Notes: generated by a model from the letters alone, not told the origin. A DNA stretch of 59,873 nucleotides from Chloroflexota bacterium (GCA_016866215.1 VGNE01000019.1:1-59873), one strand, 5' to 3'. Shown: positions 33,490 to 43,524, counted from the stretch's first letter. Numbers and translations: made by a program.

Positions 33490-34355
33490 GAGAGATAAAA
33501 GATCGCAAGGACGGCTGCCGCCCAAAGGATCATGGCAATTTGAAACGGACGGTCGGACAATAAAATTTCCTCCGGCGCGCCGCCCGCGTGTGTTACTTCA
33601 ATGAGATAGAGATAACGGAAGATGGTGTACACCACAAAGGGAATGGTCAACATCATGCTGTCATTTTGAGGCACGTTGGGCGCGGAGAATGTGTAAAGCG
33701 AGTACGCAACGATGGTTGTGCCGGAAACGATCATAATGTATTGATCGAGAAGCGGCAGGGTGTAGCCATCCAATACTTTGCGATGCGAGCCTGCGCCCTG
33801 CGCCAGCAGCGCAAGTTCGGCGCGGCGTTTTCCGAAGCCCAGGAAGAGTGCGAGCAGAGTCATTACTACATACAACCACGGTGAAAATCTTTCCACTTGA
33901 ATGAGTGTTACGCCCGCGTGTACGCGCAGGACAAATCCCGCCGCGATGATCATCACATCTATGATCGGAATGTGCTTGAGCCATTTTGAATACGCCATGT
34001 TGATCAGAAAATAAATGACCAGCACCGCTTCGAATCCCGGCGTGAGCAGGAATGCAAGGCCAAGTGTAAGAATGACCAAACCAATTCCCGCAACCCATGC
34101 AACGCTGACTGGCAATTTACCAGCGGCAATGGGACGATTCTTCTTTTCAGGATGCTGACGGTCTGCTTCCACATCTGCCAGATCGTTGAAGATGTAAACG
34201 CTGGAGGAGATGAGACAAAACAATCCAAAACCCGCGAGGGTTCTTAAAAAAGACTCCGCGTTGAGAAGTTGTTTATCAAATACAAGCGCAGCAAAGATGA
34301 AGATATTCTTCGTCCATTGGCGCGGGCGCATGGTTTTTAGGAGGGCGGTTAACAT
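33486..34355 (-). CDS. Decaprenyl-phosphate phosphoribosyltransferase-like UbiA protein
   Basis: A 289-residue membrane prenyl-transferase of the UbiA superfamily with about nine helices. The first Asp-rich motif is NDLADVEADRQHPEKKNRPI; the second motif region lies in YSLYTFSAPNVP. The match to the NDxxDxxxDRxHPxKxxRPIA pattern points to the group that makes decaprenylphosphoryl-phosphoribose, an arabinose donor precursor in mycobacteria. It is coupled to mevalonate kinase, which feeds polyprenyl synthesis. Confidence 0.82.
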   Translation of the reverse strand: MLTALLKTMRPRQWTKNIFIFAALVFDKQLLNAESFLRTLAGFGLFCLISSSVYIFNDLADVEADRQHPEKKNRPIAAGKLPVSVAWVAGIGLVILTLGLAFLLTPGFEAVLVIYFLINMAYSKWLKHIPIIDVMIIAAGFVLRVHAGVTLIQVERFSPWLYVVMTLLALFLGFGKRRAELALLAQGAGSHRKVLDGYTLPLLDQYIMIVSGTTIVAYSLYTFSAPNVPQNDSMMLTIPFVVYTIFRYLYLIEVTHAGGAPEEILLSDRPFQIAMILWAAAVLAIFYLS

Positions 34356-34378
34356 CTGTCTATTTTACCTGATACAAT
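34349..34378 (+). promoter_or_regulatory. Leaderless promoter of tlyA
   Basis: TTAACA, 18-base spacer, TACAAT ending six bases before the ATG, with no ribosome binding site. The whole intergenic space between the divergent ubiA-like and tlyA genes is only 29 bp. Confidence 0.6.
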
Positions 34379-34384
34379 ATTTTC

Positions 34385-35263
34385 ATGCCCAAAATTCGCC
34401 TGGATGTTTTGCTGATGGAACGCGGATTGGCCGACTCGCGCGCGAAAGCGCAAGCCTTGATTATGGCGGGACAGGTGCGAGTAAACGATCAGGTCGCTCT
34501 GAAGCCTGCCACTGCGACAGATACAAAATCCACGCTGACGGTTGATTCCGGCCCGCGCTTCGTCTCACGCGGCGGCGAAAAGCTGGATGCGGCGCTGGAG
34601 GCTTTTGCAATAGAGGTTAAAGGTTTGGTATGCGCAGATGTAGGCGCATCCACAGGTGGGTTTACCGATTGCATGTTGCAGCGCGGCGCGGAAAAAGTCT
34701 ACGCGATCGATGTAGGCAAAGGCAGTCTGCATTGGAAGTTAAGAAACTATGCGCGAGTCATCGTTATGGAAGAAACCAACGCGCGCCATGTCCAGTCGCT
34801 GCCTGAGAAGGTTTCGTTCGTCACAATTGATGCTTCTTTTATTTCATTGAAGATTTTACTCCCTGTCACAAAAAACTGGCTGGCAGAAAATGCCCAACTC
34901 CTTTGTTTGATTAAACCGCAATTTGAAGCGGGCAAAAAAGATGTCTCACGCGGCGATGGCGTGATCCGCGACCCTGAAATCCACAGACAGGTATTATTGG
35001 ATGTACTTGCATTTGCAAAACAGGAAGGCTTTGGCTTGCGCGGGTTAATCAAGTCGCCGTTGTTGGGACCAAAAGGAAACGCAGAATTTTTAGTTTGGCT
35101 TGATCTGAACTCAGAAGGAAAATCGGTTGAAGAATTGGTGGATAAAATAATGAAAGAGGAGATTGTGTCGCCACGGCGCCACGGCGACGCTTCGCCGCCT
35201 AGTCTCGATACGCCCTTCGCAACCGACGCTCAGGGCTACTCGACCAACGGCGGCTCGCAATGA
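34385..35263 (+). CDS. tlyA: TlyA-family rRNA 2'-O-methyltransferase
   Basis: A 292-residue protein: an S4 RNA-binding domain (residues 3-60) and an FtsJ-type methyltransferase domain with FVSRGGEKLDAAL, ADVGASTGGFTDCML and LIKPQFEAG. Members methylate cytidines in 16S and 23S rRNA. The genuine domain ends near VEELVDKIMKEE. The last 30 or so residues (SPRRHGDASPP and onwards) are encoded by dispersed repeat sequence, including a CTCGCAATGACA end, so the tail is an acquired extension. Probably translated from a leaderless message. Confidence 0.9.
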   Translation: MPKIRLDVLLMERGLADSRAKAQALIMAGQVRVNDQVALKPATATDTKSTLTVDSGPRFVSRGGEKLDAALEAFAIEVKGLVCADVGASTGGFTDCMLQRGAEKVYAIDVGKGSLHWKLRNYARVIVMEETNARHVQSLPEKVSFVTIDASFISLKILLPVTKNWLAENAQLLCLIKPQFEAGKKDVSRGDGVIRDPEIHRQVLLDVLAFAKQEGFGLRGLIKSPLLGPKGNAEFLVWLDLNSEGKSVEELVDKIMKEEIVSPRRHGDASPPSLDTPFATDAQGYSTNGGSQ

Positions 35264-35265
35264 CA
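35170..35265. repeat. Mixed repeat at the 3' end of tlyA
   Basis: GTCTCGATACGCCC with GGCTACTCGACCAACGG, followed by GGCTCGCAATGACA, the right end of the CGTCATTGCGAGG element. It codes for the tail of TlyA and supplies its stop codon. Confidence 0.65.
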
Positions 35266-35267
35266 TT

Positions 35268-35690
35268 ATGAACTGTCCAAAATGCAATACAGACCTGGTA
35301 AAAAAATATTACAAAGGCATGATCGAAGTAGACTCATGCCCCAACTGCCGCGGCATGTGGCTGGATTTCAAAGAGTTGGATAAATTGGAAGACGCCGTTT
35401 TTGACGATGACTCACACAAGGGTTCTTTGGTGCATTTTCAAACCAGGACAAATTATCCCTGCCCGCACTGCGGCTCTGGTTTGGAGGAATTCAAATATCG
35501 TTTATATGACCTGAAGTTGGATTATTGCGCCGAGAACAGCCACGGCTTCTGGCTGGATGCAGGAGAAGATGAACGTGTAATGACCTACATGCGTCAGCGC
35601 GAAGGGGATATTCAACGCAAAATGGATGCTGAATCCACGTGGAAGCAAACGCTAAAAGAGATGCATTCGTTCTTAAAAAAAAGAAAATAG
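35268..35690 (+). CDS. zf-TFIIB-type zinc-ribbon protein
   Basis: A 140-residue protein with two tandem zinc-ribbon units. The first is CPKCNTDL ... CPNCRGMWLDFKELDKL; the second is CPHCGSGL ... DYCAENSHGFWLDAGED. The C-terminus is a charged helix with poly-Lys end. Function unknown; the fold binds nucleic acid or protein. The start was set at MNCPKC, four bases after the tlyA stop codon. There is no visible ribosome binding site, so coupling with tlyA is likely. Confidence 0.82.
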   Translation: MNCPKCNTDLVKKYYKGMIEVDSCPNCRGMWLDFKELDKLEDAVFDDDSHKGSLVHFQTRTNYPCPHCGSGLEEFKYRLYDLKLDYCAENSHGFWLDAGEDERVMTYMRQREGDIQRKMDAESTWKQTLKEMHSFLKKRK

Positions 35691-35763
35691 TACTTTCGCC
35701 TGAACCTGTCCTTCGACTACGCCGCCAGGGCAGCGGCTCCGCTCAGGACGAAGACTGAAAAAT

Positions 35764-35799
35764 AAAAATCTCCCGCAGATTAAACTGCGGGAGATTTTT
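35764..35799. terminator. Bidirectional terminator
   Basis: A perfect 15-bp stem AAAAATCTCCCGCAG with a 6-base loop; A-run and T-run serve both convergent genes. Confidence 0.9.
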
Positions 35800-35802
35800 A
35801 GA

Positions 35803-38706
35803 TTATGCTTTGCTTCTTCGTAAAAAGAATTTCGTGATCTCCTCCGCCACAGCGGGCATAAGCGCCAGACCGAGCACCACGCCCCATTCGCGGGCAGAAA
35901 GGAAATGCGTATTGAAGATCGGCTGGAGGAACGGCACTGCGGAAACAAGTAATAACAATGTGATGGAAAGTCCCACGGCGTATTGCATATATTTATTCGA
36001 GAAGATACCGATCGAAAACAGCGAAGCCCGCTCCGAACGAACAGTATAAGCGCGGAATAATTCGGCCAGCGACAGCGTGACGAAAGCCATCGTCTCCGCA
36101 GTTTGGACATCCACACCGCGCCAAGCATGTTCGAGGACAAAGGACAATACGTTTGCACCGGGCGGGATAATTGCTCCGGCTTCGAGATGCCACGCCAAAC
36201 CCATCACAAATGCGCCCAACACTGCGCCGGTTTGCACAATGGTCTGAATGCCAATGCCGATGCCCATCGAGCGGTTGACGATCGGCTCGGATTTGGCACG
36301 TGGCTTTCGATCCATGATATCGGGATCGCCTTTTTCCATGGCAAGAGCCAGGGCGGGCGCGCCATCCGTAATGAGGTTGAGCCACAGGAGTTGAATAGCC
36401 GTCAGTGGAGCAGGCAAGCCGGCCAGCGTGGCCAGAAAGATGATCATGATCTCTGCCACATTTGAAGAAAGCAGGAAGAACACGAACTTGCGGATGTTGC
36501 TATAGATGACGCGTCCCTGCTCCACAGCTGCGACAATGCTGGCATAGTTATCATCCGTGAGGACCATGTCTGCGGTTTCCTTGGCCACATCCGTGCCTGT
36601 GATGCCCATCGCCACGCCAATGTCGGCGCGCTTGATGGCAGGCGCATCGTTTACCCCGTCACCCGTCATCGCGACAATTTCATCGTTGGCTTGCAGCGCA
36701 TCCACGATGCGCATTTTATGTTCGGGCGAAACACGGGCAAAGACGTCGATGTCTTCAATGACATCCTTTAATTCCTCGTCGCTCATGTCATCCAGCGCCG
36801 CGCCGGTTAACACCTTTTTGCCCGGGCGCAGCAGACCGATGGCTTCGGCAATGGCTCTGGCTGTGTTGGGAAAATCCCCTGTGATCATCACCGTACGGAT
36901 GCCTGCGTGGCGGGCATGTTCGAGCGCTGGTTTCACTTCGGTACGCGGCGGGTCGATCATGCCTGTCAGACCCACGAAGACAAGATTATTTTCCAATTCA
37001 TCGGCTTTTATCTCTTCCGGATCGTCGGGGACATCCTTTTCCACACGACAAGCAAGACCGAGCACGCGCAGCGCATCTTTGGTCATTGCGTCGTTGGCAG
37101 CAAGAATGCGCTCCTTCACTTCCTTTGTCATCGGCTGGGGTTTGTCATCCATGCCTTGATATCGAGTGCAAAGGTCAAGGACAATATCGGGCGCACCTTT
37201 GACAGCGATCACATCCCAATCTTTATGCTTTTCATCATAGAACGGTGACGGGTCATGCGGCTTCGGATCACGCACATTATGGATGGTGATCATGCGCTTG
37301 CGTTCAGAATCAAATGGGACTTCATTCTCGCGCGGATAGGCTTCGTTAATTTCGAGGTGCATTGCCCCAGCCTTGGCGGCAGCAACCAACAGCGCACCCT
37401 CTGTCGGGTCGCCCACGATGCGGTAGGTCTGTTGCGATTCGTATTCGCCTGTCGTTTCGAGGAGCGAGTCATTGTTCAACAAACCCAGCCAAAGCGTGGA
37501 AAGAATCGCGGGGTATTTGTTCACATCCACTTTCGCGCCGTCCACTTGAAATTCGCCATTGGGCGCGTACCCCGTTCCGGTCAAGTTTATAAATTGACCA
37601 TCTGCCCACAGGCGGGTCACGGTCATTTCGTTTTGGGTTAATGTTCCAGTTTTATCCGAACAGATTACAGTTGCAGAACCGAGCGTCTCAACCGAAGACA
37701 GCTTGCGGATGAGCGCGTGGCGCTGGATCATCTCGCGCATTCCGAGCGCGAGGGAAATCGTCACAACGGCAGGGAGTCCTTCTGGAACGGCGGCAATCGC
37801 AAGGCTAATGGCGATAATAAACACTTCGGTGATTTGTTCTGCGAATTCCGTGAAATATCCCAGCGGATTTGTGAACAACCCGCCAATATTCGTTTGGTTG
37901 ATCAGCGCGACGACGAAAACAACGGCGACCAGAATTAACGAAAGAATGCTTAACGACCTGCCCAGTTGGTCAAGCCTTCTTTGTAAAGGTGTTTCTTCGG
38001 TTTCCACATTTTGCAGCATCGTGGCGATCAGACCCAGTTGGGTGTGCATGCCTGTGCTGGTCACCACGCCGCGCCCGCGTCCATAATTGACGAGCGTACC
38101 CATAAAAGCTGTGTTCTTTCTATCACCAAGCGGAACGTTTTTCTCAAGCACAGTCGCCGCGTTCTTTTGCACGGGAAGTGATTCGCCAGTAAGTGAGGCT
38201 TCTTCCACGCGCAAATTTACAGCTTCGAGTAAACGCAGATCTGCGGGAATAAAATTCCCCGCTTCGAGAAAAACAATATCACCAGGCACAAGGTTGTATG
38301 CAGGCACAGAACTGCGGACACCATCGCGCAATACCTGCGCATCAGGCGCGGCCAGTTTCTTAAGCGCGGCTAATGCCTGCTCTGCGCGCTGCTCCTGCAC
38401 AATACCCAGCACCGAATTCAGCACAACGATTGCCATGATCGCGGCAGCTTCCACATAATCACCCAGCAATGCAGAGATCACAGAAGCCACGATCAGCAGG
38501 ATCACAACAAAGTTATTCAACTGCGCCCACAACAAAGCCAGGAAGCCCGGCCGCGGCAATTCTTTTAATTGGTTCGGGCCATAATGCTGTAAACGCTTTT
38601 CAACTTCTTCAGAAGACAAGCCTTCATTTTGCACTTCGAGGTGTTTCAAGACCGCTTCCGCTTTTAGCGCGTGCCATTCCTGTTCATTTATTTCTTCCTG
38701 TGCCAT
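35803..38706 (-). CDS. P-type Ca2+-transporting ATPase
   Basis: A 967-residue P2A (SERCA-like) ATPase. The phosphorylated Asp is D351 (SDKTGTLT) and the ion-site Glu of helix 4 is E309 (VPEGLP), the same numbers as in SERCA by chance. Helix 5 has SSNVAE and helix 6 NLITDGAPA, matching calcium ligands. Also visible are the actuator SLTGES and the hinge TGDGVNDAP. It would export Ca2+ or a similar divalent cation. AGGAG lies upstream of the ATG. Monocistronic. Confidence 0.92.
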   Translation of the reverse strand: MAQEEINEQEWHALKAEAVLKHLEVQNEGLSSEEVEKRLQHYGPNQLKELPRPGFLALLWAQLNNFVVILLIVASVISALLGDYVEAAAIMAIVVLNSVLGIVQEQRAEQALAALKKLAAPDAQVLRDGVRSSVPAYNLVPGDIVFLEAGNFIPADLRLLEAVNLRVEEASLTGESLPVQKNAATVLEKNVPLGDRKNTAFMGTLVNYGRGRGVVTSTGMHTQLGLIATMLQNVETEETPLQRRLDQLGRSLSILSLILVAVVFVVALINQTNIGGLFTNPLGYFTEFAEQITEVFIIAISLAIAAVPEGLPAVVTISLALGMREMIQRHALIRKLSSVETLGSATVICSDKTGTLTQNEMTVTRLWADGQFINLTGTGYAPNGEFQVDGAKVDVNKYPAILSTLWLGLLNNDSLLETTGEYESQQTYRIVGDPTEGALLVAAAKAGAMHLEINEAYPRENEVPFDSERKRMITIHNVRDPKPHDPSPFYDEKHKDWDVIAVKGAPDIVLDLCTRYQGMDDKPQPMTKEVKERILAANDAMTKDALRVLGLACRVEKDVPDDPEEIKADELENNLVFVGLTGMIDPPRTEVKPALEHARHAGIRTVMITGDFPNTARAIAEAIGLLRPGKKVLTGAALDDMSDEELKDVIEDIDVFARVSPEHKMRIVDALQANDEIVAMTGDGVNDAPAIKRADIGVAMGITGTDVAKETADMVLTDDNYASIVAAVEQGRVIYSNIRKFVFFLLSSNVAEIMIIFLATLAGLPAPLTAIQLLWLNLITDGAPALALAMEKGDPDIMDRKPRAKSEPIVNRSMGIGIGIQTIVQTGAVLGAFVMGLAWHLEAGAIIPPGANVLSFVLEHAWRGVDVQTAETMAFVTLSLAELFRAYTVRSERASLFSIGIFSNKYMQYAVGLSITLLLLVSAVPFLQPIFNTHFLSAREWGVVLGLALMPAVAEEITKFFLRRSKA

Positions 38707-39018
38707 TCAGATTCTCCTGATGTGAAATTTTTATTCCAGACTTCAAACATCTTCTTTGTCTCTCTGTAAATTAAAACGAGACCACCACAACTTTTGTGAT
38801 GGTCTCGCCAGCGCTTTCAAACGTACGAATCGCCGATGGCTGTTTTAGCCAATGGAATGACGACAATTCATTGGCGCCAACGGCGCCACGGCTACTCCCC
38901 AAACGCTATGAGTGTATCCACATGCAAATGGATTGTCAAGCAACTGCGTTCTGTCCAATAAAATGTTACCGAGGAAACCATGAGCTACAAGCGAAAGTCC
39001 TGTGCAAAATGAAAAACT
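38707..39018. other. Intergenic region, hairpin only
   Basis: A hairpin at 38777-38807 (CGAGACCACCACAA/TTGTGATGGTCTCG, one mismatch) may end the transcript from the peptidase genes. Around 38850-38880 are short inverted repeats (CCAATG/CATTGG, GGCGCC twice). No convincing gene on either strand. Confidence 0.5.
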
Positions 39019-39711
39019 TTAAGTCCTGCGTCTACCGCCGACAAGGGTGACGTAATATAGCAATTGCAGGATGGCTGTGATCAAGCCTGCCACGTAGGTT
39101 AATGCGGCGGCGTTGAGGACGTTGTTGACGCCGCGCTTTTCTTCGTCCGTTTGGATGATGCCGGTTTGGGCCAGCAGCTGCTTCGCGCGGGCTGAGGCGT
39201 TAAATTCCACAGGCAGGGTTGCAAGGGCAAAAACTGCGCCGCCCGCGAAGATCAACACGCCGAGCCAGGCCAGCTCTGTAAAACGCAGGAACAAGCCGAT
39301 CATGATCAGGATCCAGCCGAAGTTTGAGCCAATGCTGACGACCGGCACAAGCGCGGCGCGGAATTTCAACGGGAAATAATCTTCCCCATCCTGCATGGCG
39401 TGGCCAAGTTCATGCGCGGCAATCGCCAGCGAGGCTACTGATATGCCATTTGCAACGCCGCTGGAAAGAAAAAGCGTTTTGTTGCGCGGGTCATAATGGT
39501 CGGTCATTTGGCCGGCCACGGTCTGGATCTGCACACCATACAAGCCGCTGGTCGAGATCAATCTTTGGGCCGCTTGAGAACCTGTCAAGCGGCTTTGGGC
39601 CGGCACGCGACTCCATTTAGTGTAGGCCGCTTTTACATACCATGACGTGATCGCCATCAGAATAAAAGCGGGGATCATATACATTAAATAGGTTGGACTG
39701 AATAGAAACAT
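39019..39711 (-). CDS. YugP-like zinc metallopeptidase
   Basis: A 230-residue membrane protein of the Zn_peptidase_2 group. The zinc motif AAHELGHAMQ lies after an N-terminal helix, with two to four further helices behind it (WILIMIGLFL, LGVLIFAGGAVFAL, AGLITAILQLLYYV). A later Glu in LPVEFNASARA is a likely third ligand. AAGGAG precedes the start. It follows the S41 peptidase with nine bases between, so both membrane proteases form one unit. Confidence 0.85.
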   Translation of the reverse strand: MFLFSPTYLMYMIPAFILMAITSWYVKAAYTKWSRVPAQSRLTGSQAAQRLISTSGLYGVQIQTVAGQMTDHYDPRNKTLFLSSGVANGISVASLAIAAHELGHAMQDGEDYFPLKFRAALVPVVSIGSNFGWILIMIGLFLRFTELAWLGVLIFAGGAVFALATLPVEFNASARAKQLLAQTGIIQTDEEKRGVNNVLNAAALTYVAGLITAILQLLYYVTLVGGRRRT

Positions 39712-39720
39712 GGTTACTCC

Positions 39721-40992
39721 TTATTTTCCAATCATCTCGAGCAATACTTCGACTGCTCGATCGAGTTGTGGGTCGAGATTTGCCAGGCGGTCTTCATCGG
39801 TCATTTCCACTATGTATTCCGGGGTGAGTCCGATCTTGTGGATGGTATGTTCGTTTGGGGTGAGCCATTTGGCAATGGTGATGCGGACTGCGCCGTTCTC
39901 ACCGCTGAGCGGAATCCAGTTTTGGACGGAGCCTTTTCCATAGGAAACCACGCCGACAAGTTTGGCGCGGCCTGTATCCTGCAATGCGCCAGCCACAATC
40001 TCTGAAGCGGATGCAGACCCTTCGTTGATCAATACCAGCATGGGTATGTTTGTATCGGTAGCCAGTCCGCCAGGGATGACATCATAGGTCGTGTGAGTGT
40101 CATCCCCATATTTTTCGTACAACACTACACCCTCAGCAAGGAATTGAGAAGTGACTTCTACGGATGTTTGCAGGAATCCGCCGCCATTGTTACGCAGGTC
40201 AAGGATGATGCCTTTGGGATTCTGCGCCATCAGCTCTGTGAGCGCCGCCAGTAATTCGGGCATTGTCTTTGAACCAAAGGTGGTAACTTGAACATAGGCA
40301 ATGTCATTTTCAAGCATTTTGCCCGTGGCTGATTTTATGGTGATCTTTTGGCGGGTCACAGCGAATTCAAGTAGTTCTGATTCGCCTTCACGCAGGACGG
40401 TCAAATGGACGACGGTGTTGGCCGGACCAATGACTTTGAGACGCGCCACTTCCGCATCAATGCCGGTCATATCAACGCCGTCAATGGCTACGATCTGATC
40501 ACCAGGTCGAAGACCGGCGCGTTCAGCGGGGGAACCCGGCATTGGACTGGTGATGGTGAGGTATTTAGTGGTTGTATCTACATAAGCGCCGATGCCTTCA
40601 TATTCTCCATCCAGGCTGGCATTGGCTTGTTTATAATCTTCCGGATTCATATAGGATGAGTGTTCATCGCCCAGGGCTTCCATCAACCCCTTGATTGCGC
40701 CGCGCATGAGCGCTACGTCATCCACCGGTTGATCTACATAATTTTCATGGACAAGAGTCCATGCCTCCCAAAACGGTACAAAGAGGGTTTGAAGTTCCTG
40801 GGGTGTAGCGGTTTGTTGCTGGGAGGATGGGGTGGGCGGGGCAAGGGCGGCTTGTTCTTGAAAACCGGGCAGGTTCCCAAGCGGCACAAGGTGGCCTGTT
40901 ACAAACCCGCCCGCGAATGAGCCGAGCGCGATCGCACTGACGATCAGGATGAGAAATATAGTCTTTAAGGTTTTATTCAAAGTAGCCTCCAT
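39721..40992 (-). CDS. ctpA: S41 carboxyl-terminal processing peptidase
   Basis: A 423-residue CtpA-type protease with an N-terminal membrane anchor (FLILIVSAIALGSFAGGF), a Pro/Gln-rich spacer, a PDZ domain (EGIGAYVDTT ... GLRPGDQIVAIDG) and the S41 core. The Ser is in NEGSASASEIVAGAL and the Lys in SYGKGSVQ, the expected Ser/Lys dyad. It acts outside the membrane on protein C-termini. First gene of a pair with the zinc peptidase. Confidence 0.92.
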   Translation of the reverse strand: MEATLNKTLKTIFLILIVSAIALGSFAGGFVTGHLVPLGNLPGFQEQAALAPPTPSSQQQTATPQELQTLFVPFWEAWTLVHENYVDQPVDDVALMRGAIKGLMEALGDEHSSYMNPEDYKQANASLDGEYEGIGAYVDTTTKYLTITSPMPGSPAERAGLRPGDQIVAIDGVDMTGIDAEVARLKVIGPANTVVHLTVLREGESELLEFAVTRQKITIKSATGKMLENDIAYVQVTTFGSKTMPELLAALTELMAQNPKGIILDLRNNGGGFLQTSVEVTSQFLAEGVVLYEKYGDDTHTTYDVIPGGLATDTNIPMLVLINEGSASASEIVAGALQDTGRAKLVGVVSYGKGSVQNWIPLSGENGAVRITIAKWLTPNEHTIHKIGLTPEYIVEMTDEDRLANLDPQLDRAVEVLLEMIGK

Positions 40993-41395
40993 TTGGCTTA
41001 CCGCTTATTGCATAAATCGCTAAATTTATTGACGGAAATTGCGAGTAATTATCGTTCTGATGATTGAGTTACGCATGTCTGAAATGCGTGCGGCACTCTG
41101 TAATCAACGAAAAAGATACCATTCAGGGATTAAAGTTTGCTGAATTCTTTGTACTATTTTTATAAGAGACAGGACTTTCGCTTGAAACTGTCCTTTGACT
41201 ACACCGTCCGAAAATCAGGAGCATGCGGTTCTTCTCACATCGTCCCGACACTTGCGCCGTACGCCAGTGCGGTGTGTCCTTTCGGGAGGACGAAAACCTT
41301 CCTCGCTAGGCAGAGTGAGGACATGTTCCTTTCGCCAAGTTCACGGCAGGTTTTGTCAAAATGCAGCGTTGCCTTGAGCTCGGCGCGAACACCCC
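40993..41395. other. Long intergenic region with repeat
   Basis: Contains a copy of ACTTTCGCTTGAAACTGTCC and the following bases (41174-41208) that matches 35692-35726 with about five differences in 35. Further right are GC-rich inverted stretches around CTTTCGGGAGGACG. Open frames here have no family resemblance and run through the repeats, so I call no gene. Confidence 0.4.
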
Positions 41396-41638
41396 TTAAT
41401 CTGGTTCCTTCGTATCTTTTTTCCTGTCCTCTTCCAGTTCCTGTATTTTTCGGCGGAGTTCTTTCAGCGACTCATCCTTCTTTTTTGGAGAAGCATTCAG
41501 GGACTGGCTTAACGTCTCCAGAAAATTCTTTTGGTTGGAGCGTCCCGCGCCGCGCACAATCGCATACATGACGAAGTTCGCGCCCAATACAAGGATGATG
41601 AAGATGAGCGCTCCGACCAGGACTTTGTTTGTTTCCAT
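41396..41638 (-). CDS. Small membrane protein with coiled-coil tail
   Basis: An 80-residue protein: one membrane helix at residues 7-28 (LVGALIFIILVLGANFVMYA), then a basic linker and a highly charged helix predicted to coil (SLKELRRKIQELEEDRKK). The charge pattern suggests a cytoplasmic coiled coil. No family recognised. A weak ribosome binding site; protein-like composition supports it. Confidence 0.6.
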   Translation of the reverse strand: METNKVLVGALIFIILVLGANFVMYAIVRGAGRSNQKNFLETLSQSLNASPKKKDESLKELRRKIQELEEDRKKDTKEPD

Positions 41639-41704
41639 GATTTATTATTTCCACGTTGAGTATTTCATTTTTACATGCGGGCGCAATGCGGCGGGTATTT
41701 ATGT

Positions 41705-42424
41705 TTATTTCAGCAGATCGGGCAGATCATCAAAGGAACGAATGACCGCGCAATCTGCCTCGGGGAAGAGACTGCCCGGGTCGTAGAGAACAGGTCTCAG
41801 GCCGGCGCGCTGCGAGCCGATGATATCTGCAAAATAATTATCGCCGACGTACATCGTCTCAGGCGCGGAGGTCCCTGCCAATTCCAATGCGTGTTCGAAG
41901 ATGACGGGATCAGGTTTGTAGGAATTCACTTCTCCTCCCGCGAGCGAGAATTTGAAATAGGAATCCAGTTTTAGTTTTATCAATTCCTCCTTAAACGGCT
42001 CTTCGCGATTTGATACAAGCCCGAGTATATAACCCTTTTCCTTCAAAAACGTCAAAAGTGTGTACGCATCCTGCGGCACGTGGACTTCGGGTTTGTAGAA
42101 TTCATCCATGAATGCGGACGCCTGCGGCGCGAGATCCATGGCTTGTGCGGCCTGAATACCCAGCGCCAGCAAACGGTGTTTCGAAAAATTAGCCCAAAAG
42201 CCTTTTCGATCATCCTTGAACATTTTACCGTCTGCTTGAATTTCCAGCGAGTTGGCAAAATACTGATGCTCCCAATGCTCGGCGCGGATTCTGTCCTCTT
42301 CCGAGATCTGCAATCCGCTGTTCCTGACATACTCCACAAAAATCTCCCCGCCGGAGGGGAGGTGATGACGAAGCGTGCCGTCTAGGTCAAATAATATTGC
42401 TTTGATGTGATTGGAAGAAAACAA
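41705..42424 (-). CDS. HAD-superfamily hydrolase
   Basis: A 239-residue phosphatase-type HAD protein. Motif I is LFDLDGTLR, with the two nucleophile/acid Asp residues; motif II is in LGLVSNR; motif III is around SYKPDPVIFEHAL; motif IV is in YVGDNYFADI. Substrate unknown. I chose a TTG start because GGAGG lies five bases upstream and the protein then begins just before strand 1. A longer frame from an ATG at 42515 would add 31 residues encoded mainly by a dispersed repeat. Confidence 0.82.
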   Translation of the reverse strand: MFSSNHIKAILFDLDGTLRHHLPSGGEIFVEYVRNSGLQISEEDRIRAEHWEHQYFANSLEIQADGKMFKDDRKGFWANFSKHRLLALGIQAAQAMDLAPQASAFMDEFYKPEVHVPQDAYTLLTFLKEKGYILGLVSNREEPFKEELIKLKLDSYFKFSLAGGEVNSYKPDPVIFEHALELAGTSAPETMYVGDNYFADIIGSQRAGLRPVLYDPGSLFPEADCAVIRSFDDLPDLLK

Positions 42425-42488
42425 CCCAACCTCCGGATTTGGATTTTGAAAAAAATCTCCTCGAATTAATAAGAGATTGCTTCGGTCT

Positions 42489-42523
42489 GGGTCTCGATAC
42501 GGCGGCGAGTCGATCATCCACCA
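42489..42523. repeat. GTCTCGATACGGCGG repeat
   Basis: Another copy of the GGTCTCGATACGG hairpin family, between the HAD and moaA genes, touching the moaA stop codon. Confidence 0.5.
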
Positions 42524-43524
42524 ATGTGAGACATCTCGACCTTGGGCAAAGACGACGTATTTTCAGATCGGAGTTCCGAGTAGCGGTCACTGCGTTTGCC
42601 CCAGACGCGGGCGATCTCCTGCGAAATGTCATCGTCCGTTGCCCCGCCGCGCATTAAATCGCGAAAGTCGTGTCCTTTGATTGCAAACAAACAGGTATAT
42701 AGTTTACCTTCAGCGGAGAGACGCGCGCGGTTGCAGGTACTGCAAAATGCCTGAGTCACGGATGTGACCACGCCGATCTCGCCGCTGCCATCTTTGTATC
42801 GCCAGCGCTCGGCCACCTCGCCGTGATAGTTCGGGTCAAGCGGTTGCAAAGGCATTTCGGCATGGATCATTTTGATAATTTCAGCCGCAGGGAGAACATC
42901 GTCCATTCGCCAGCCATTGGAGTGACCCACGTCCATATATTCGATGAAGCGCAATATGTAACCTTTTTCACGGAAGTAACGAGCCATCGGCAGGATGCTG
43001 GACTCATTCAAACCGCGTTTGACCACCATGTTCACTTTGATCGGGCCCAAACCAGCTTTGGCGGCCGCAGCCATTCCATCCAATACATTTTCCACGGCAA
43101 AATCCACATCGTTCATGGTTTTGAATATCTTATTGTCGAGAGAGTCCAGGCTGACTGTGACACGCTTTAACCCCGCGTCTTTGAGGGCACGGGCTTGTTT
43201 GGCGAGCAATGCTCCGTTGGTGGTCAACGTGAGATCAAGATCTGGAATTGGGGCCAACATGGAGATTAAGAGATGCAGGTCACGGCGCACCAAAGGCTCG
43301 CCGCCGGTCAGTCGAATCTTACGAACGCCATGTGCGACAAAAACACGGACCAGCCGCTCGATCTCCTCGAAGGTTAAAATTTGATCACGGCGCAGGTATT
43401 GATAATCCGGCCCGAAAATTTCCTTGGGCATGCAATAAACACAGCGGAAATTACACCTGTCAGTGACGGAAATTCGCAGGTCGCGCAAGGGGCGGTTAAG
43501 GGTGTCTACTAGATGCATGGTCAT
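42514..43524 (-). CDS. moaA: GTP 3',8-cyclase MoaA
   Basis: Radical-SAM enzyme of 336 aa, first step of molybdenum cofactor synthesis. CNFRCVYC is the SAM cluster site, GGEPLVRR the SAM motif, and [18 protein letters not shown] binds the second cluster. It ends in the Gly-Gly pair required for activity in the family (SHIGG). The start [10 protein letters not shown] was chosen by family length; another ATG two codons later is possible. No moaC or other moa gene is adjacent. It could serve the sulfite-oxidase-like protein. Confidence 0.93.
   Translation of the reverse strand: MTMHLVDTLNRPLRDLRISVTDRCNFRCVYCMPKEIFGPDYQYLRRDQILTFEEIERLVRVFVAHGVRKIRLTGGEPLVRRDLHLLISMLAPIPDLDLTLTTNGALLAKQARALKDAGLKRVTVSLDSLDNKIFKTMNDVDFAVENVLDGMAAAAKAGLGPIKVNMVVKRGLNESSILPMARYFREKGYILRFIEYMDVGHSNGWRMDDVLPAAEIIKMIHAEMPLQPLDPNYHGEVAERWRYKDGSGEIGVVTSVTQAFCSTCNRARLSAEGKLYTCLFAIKGHDFRDLMRGGATDDDISQEIARVWGKRSDRYSELRSENTSSLPKVEMSHIGG

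Noticed and set aside
36557-37159. 200-codon frame antisense to the Ca2+ ATPase gene
   Set aside because: Ser/Met/Ala-rich translation typical of the complement of a well-conserved gene; no start signals.
38796-39050. 84-codon frame between the ATPase and peptidase genes
   Set aside because: It begins in a hairpin and ends inside the peptidase gene, with Cys-rich random-looking composition.
41137-41571. 144-codon plus-strand frame in the intergenic region before the coiled-coil protein gene
   Set aside because: It runs through a dispersed repeat and over the oppositely oriented 80-residue gene, and shows no recognisable domain.
42425-42517. Longer N-terminus for the HAD hydrolase starting at an ATG
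   Set aside because: The added 31 residues are encoded by a dispersed repeat and overlap the moaA stop; the TTG start has GGAGG at the right distance.
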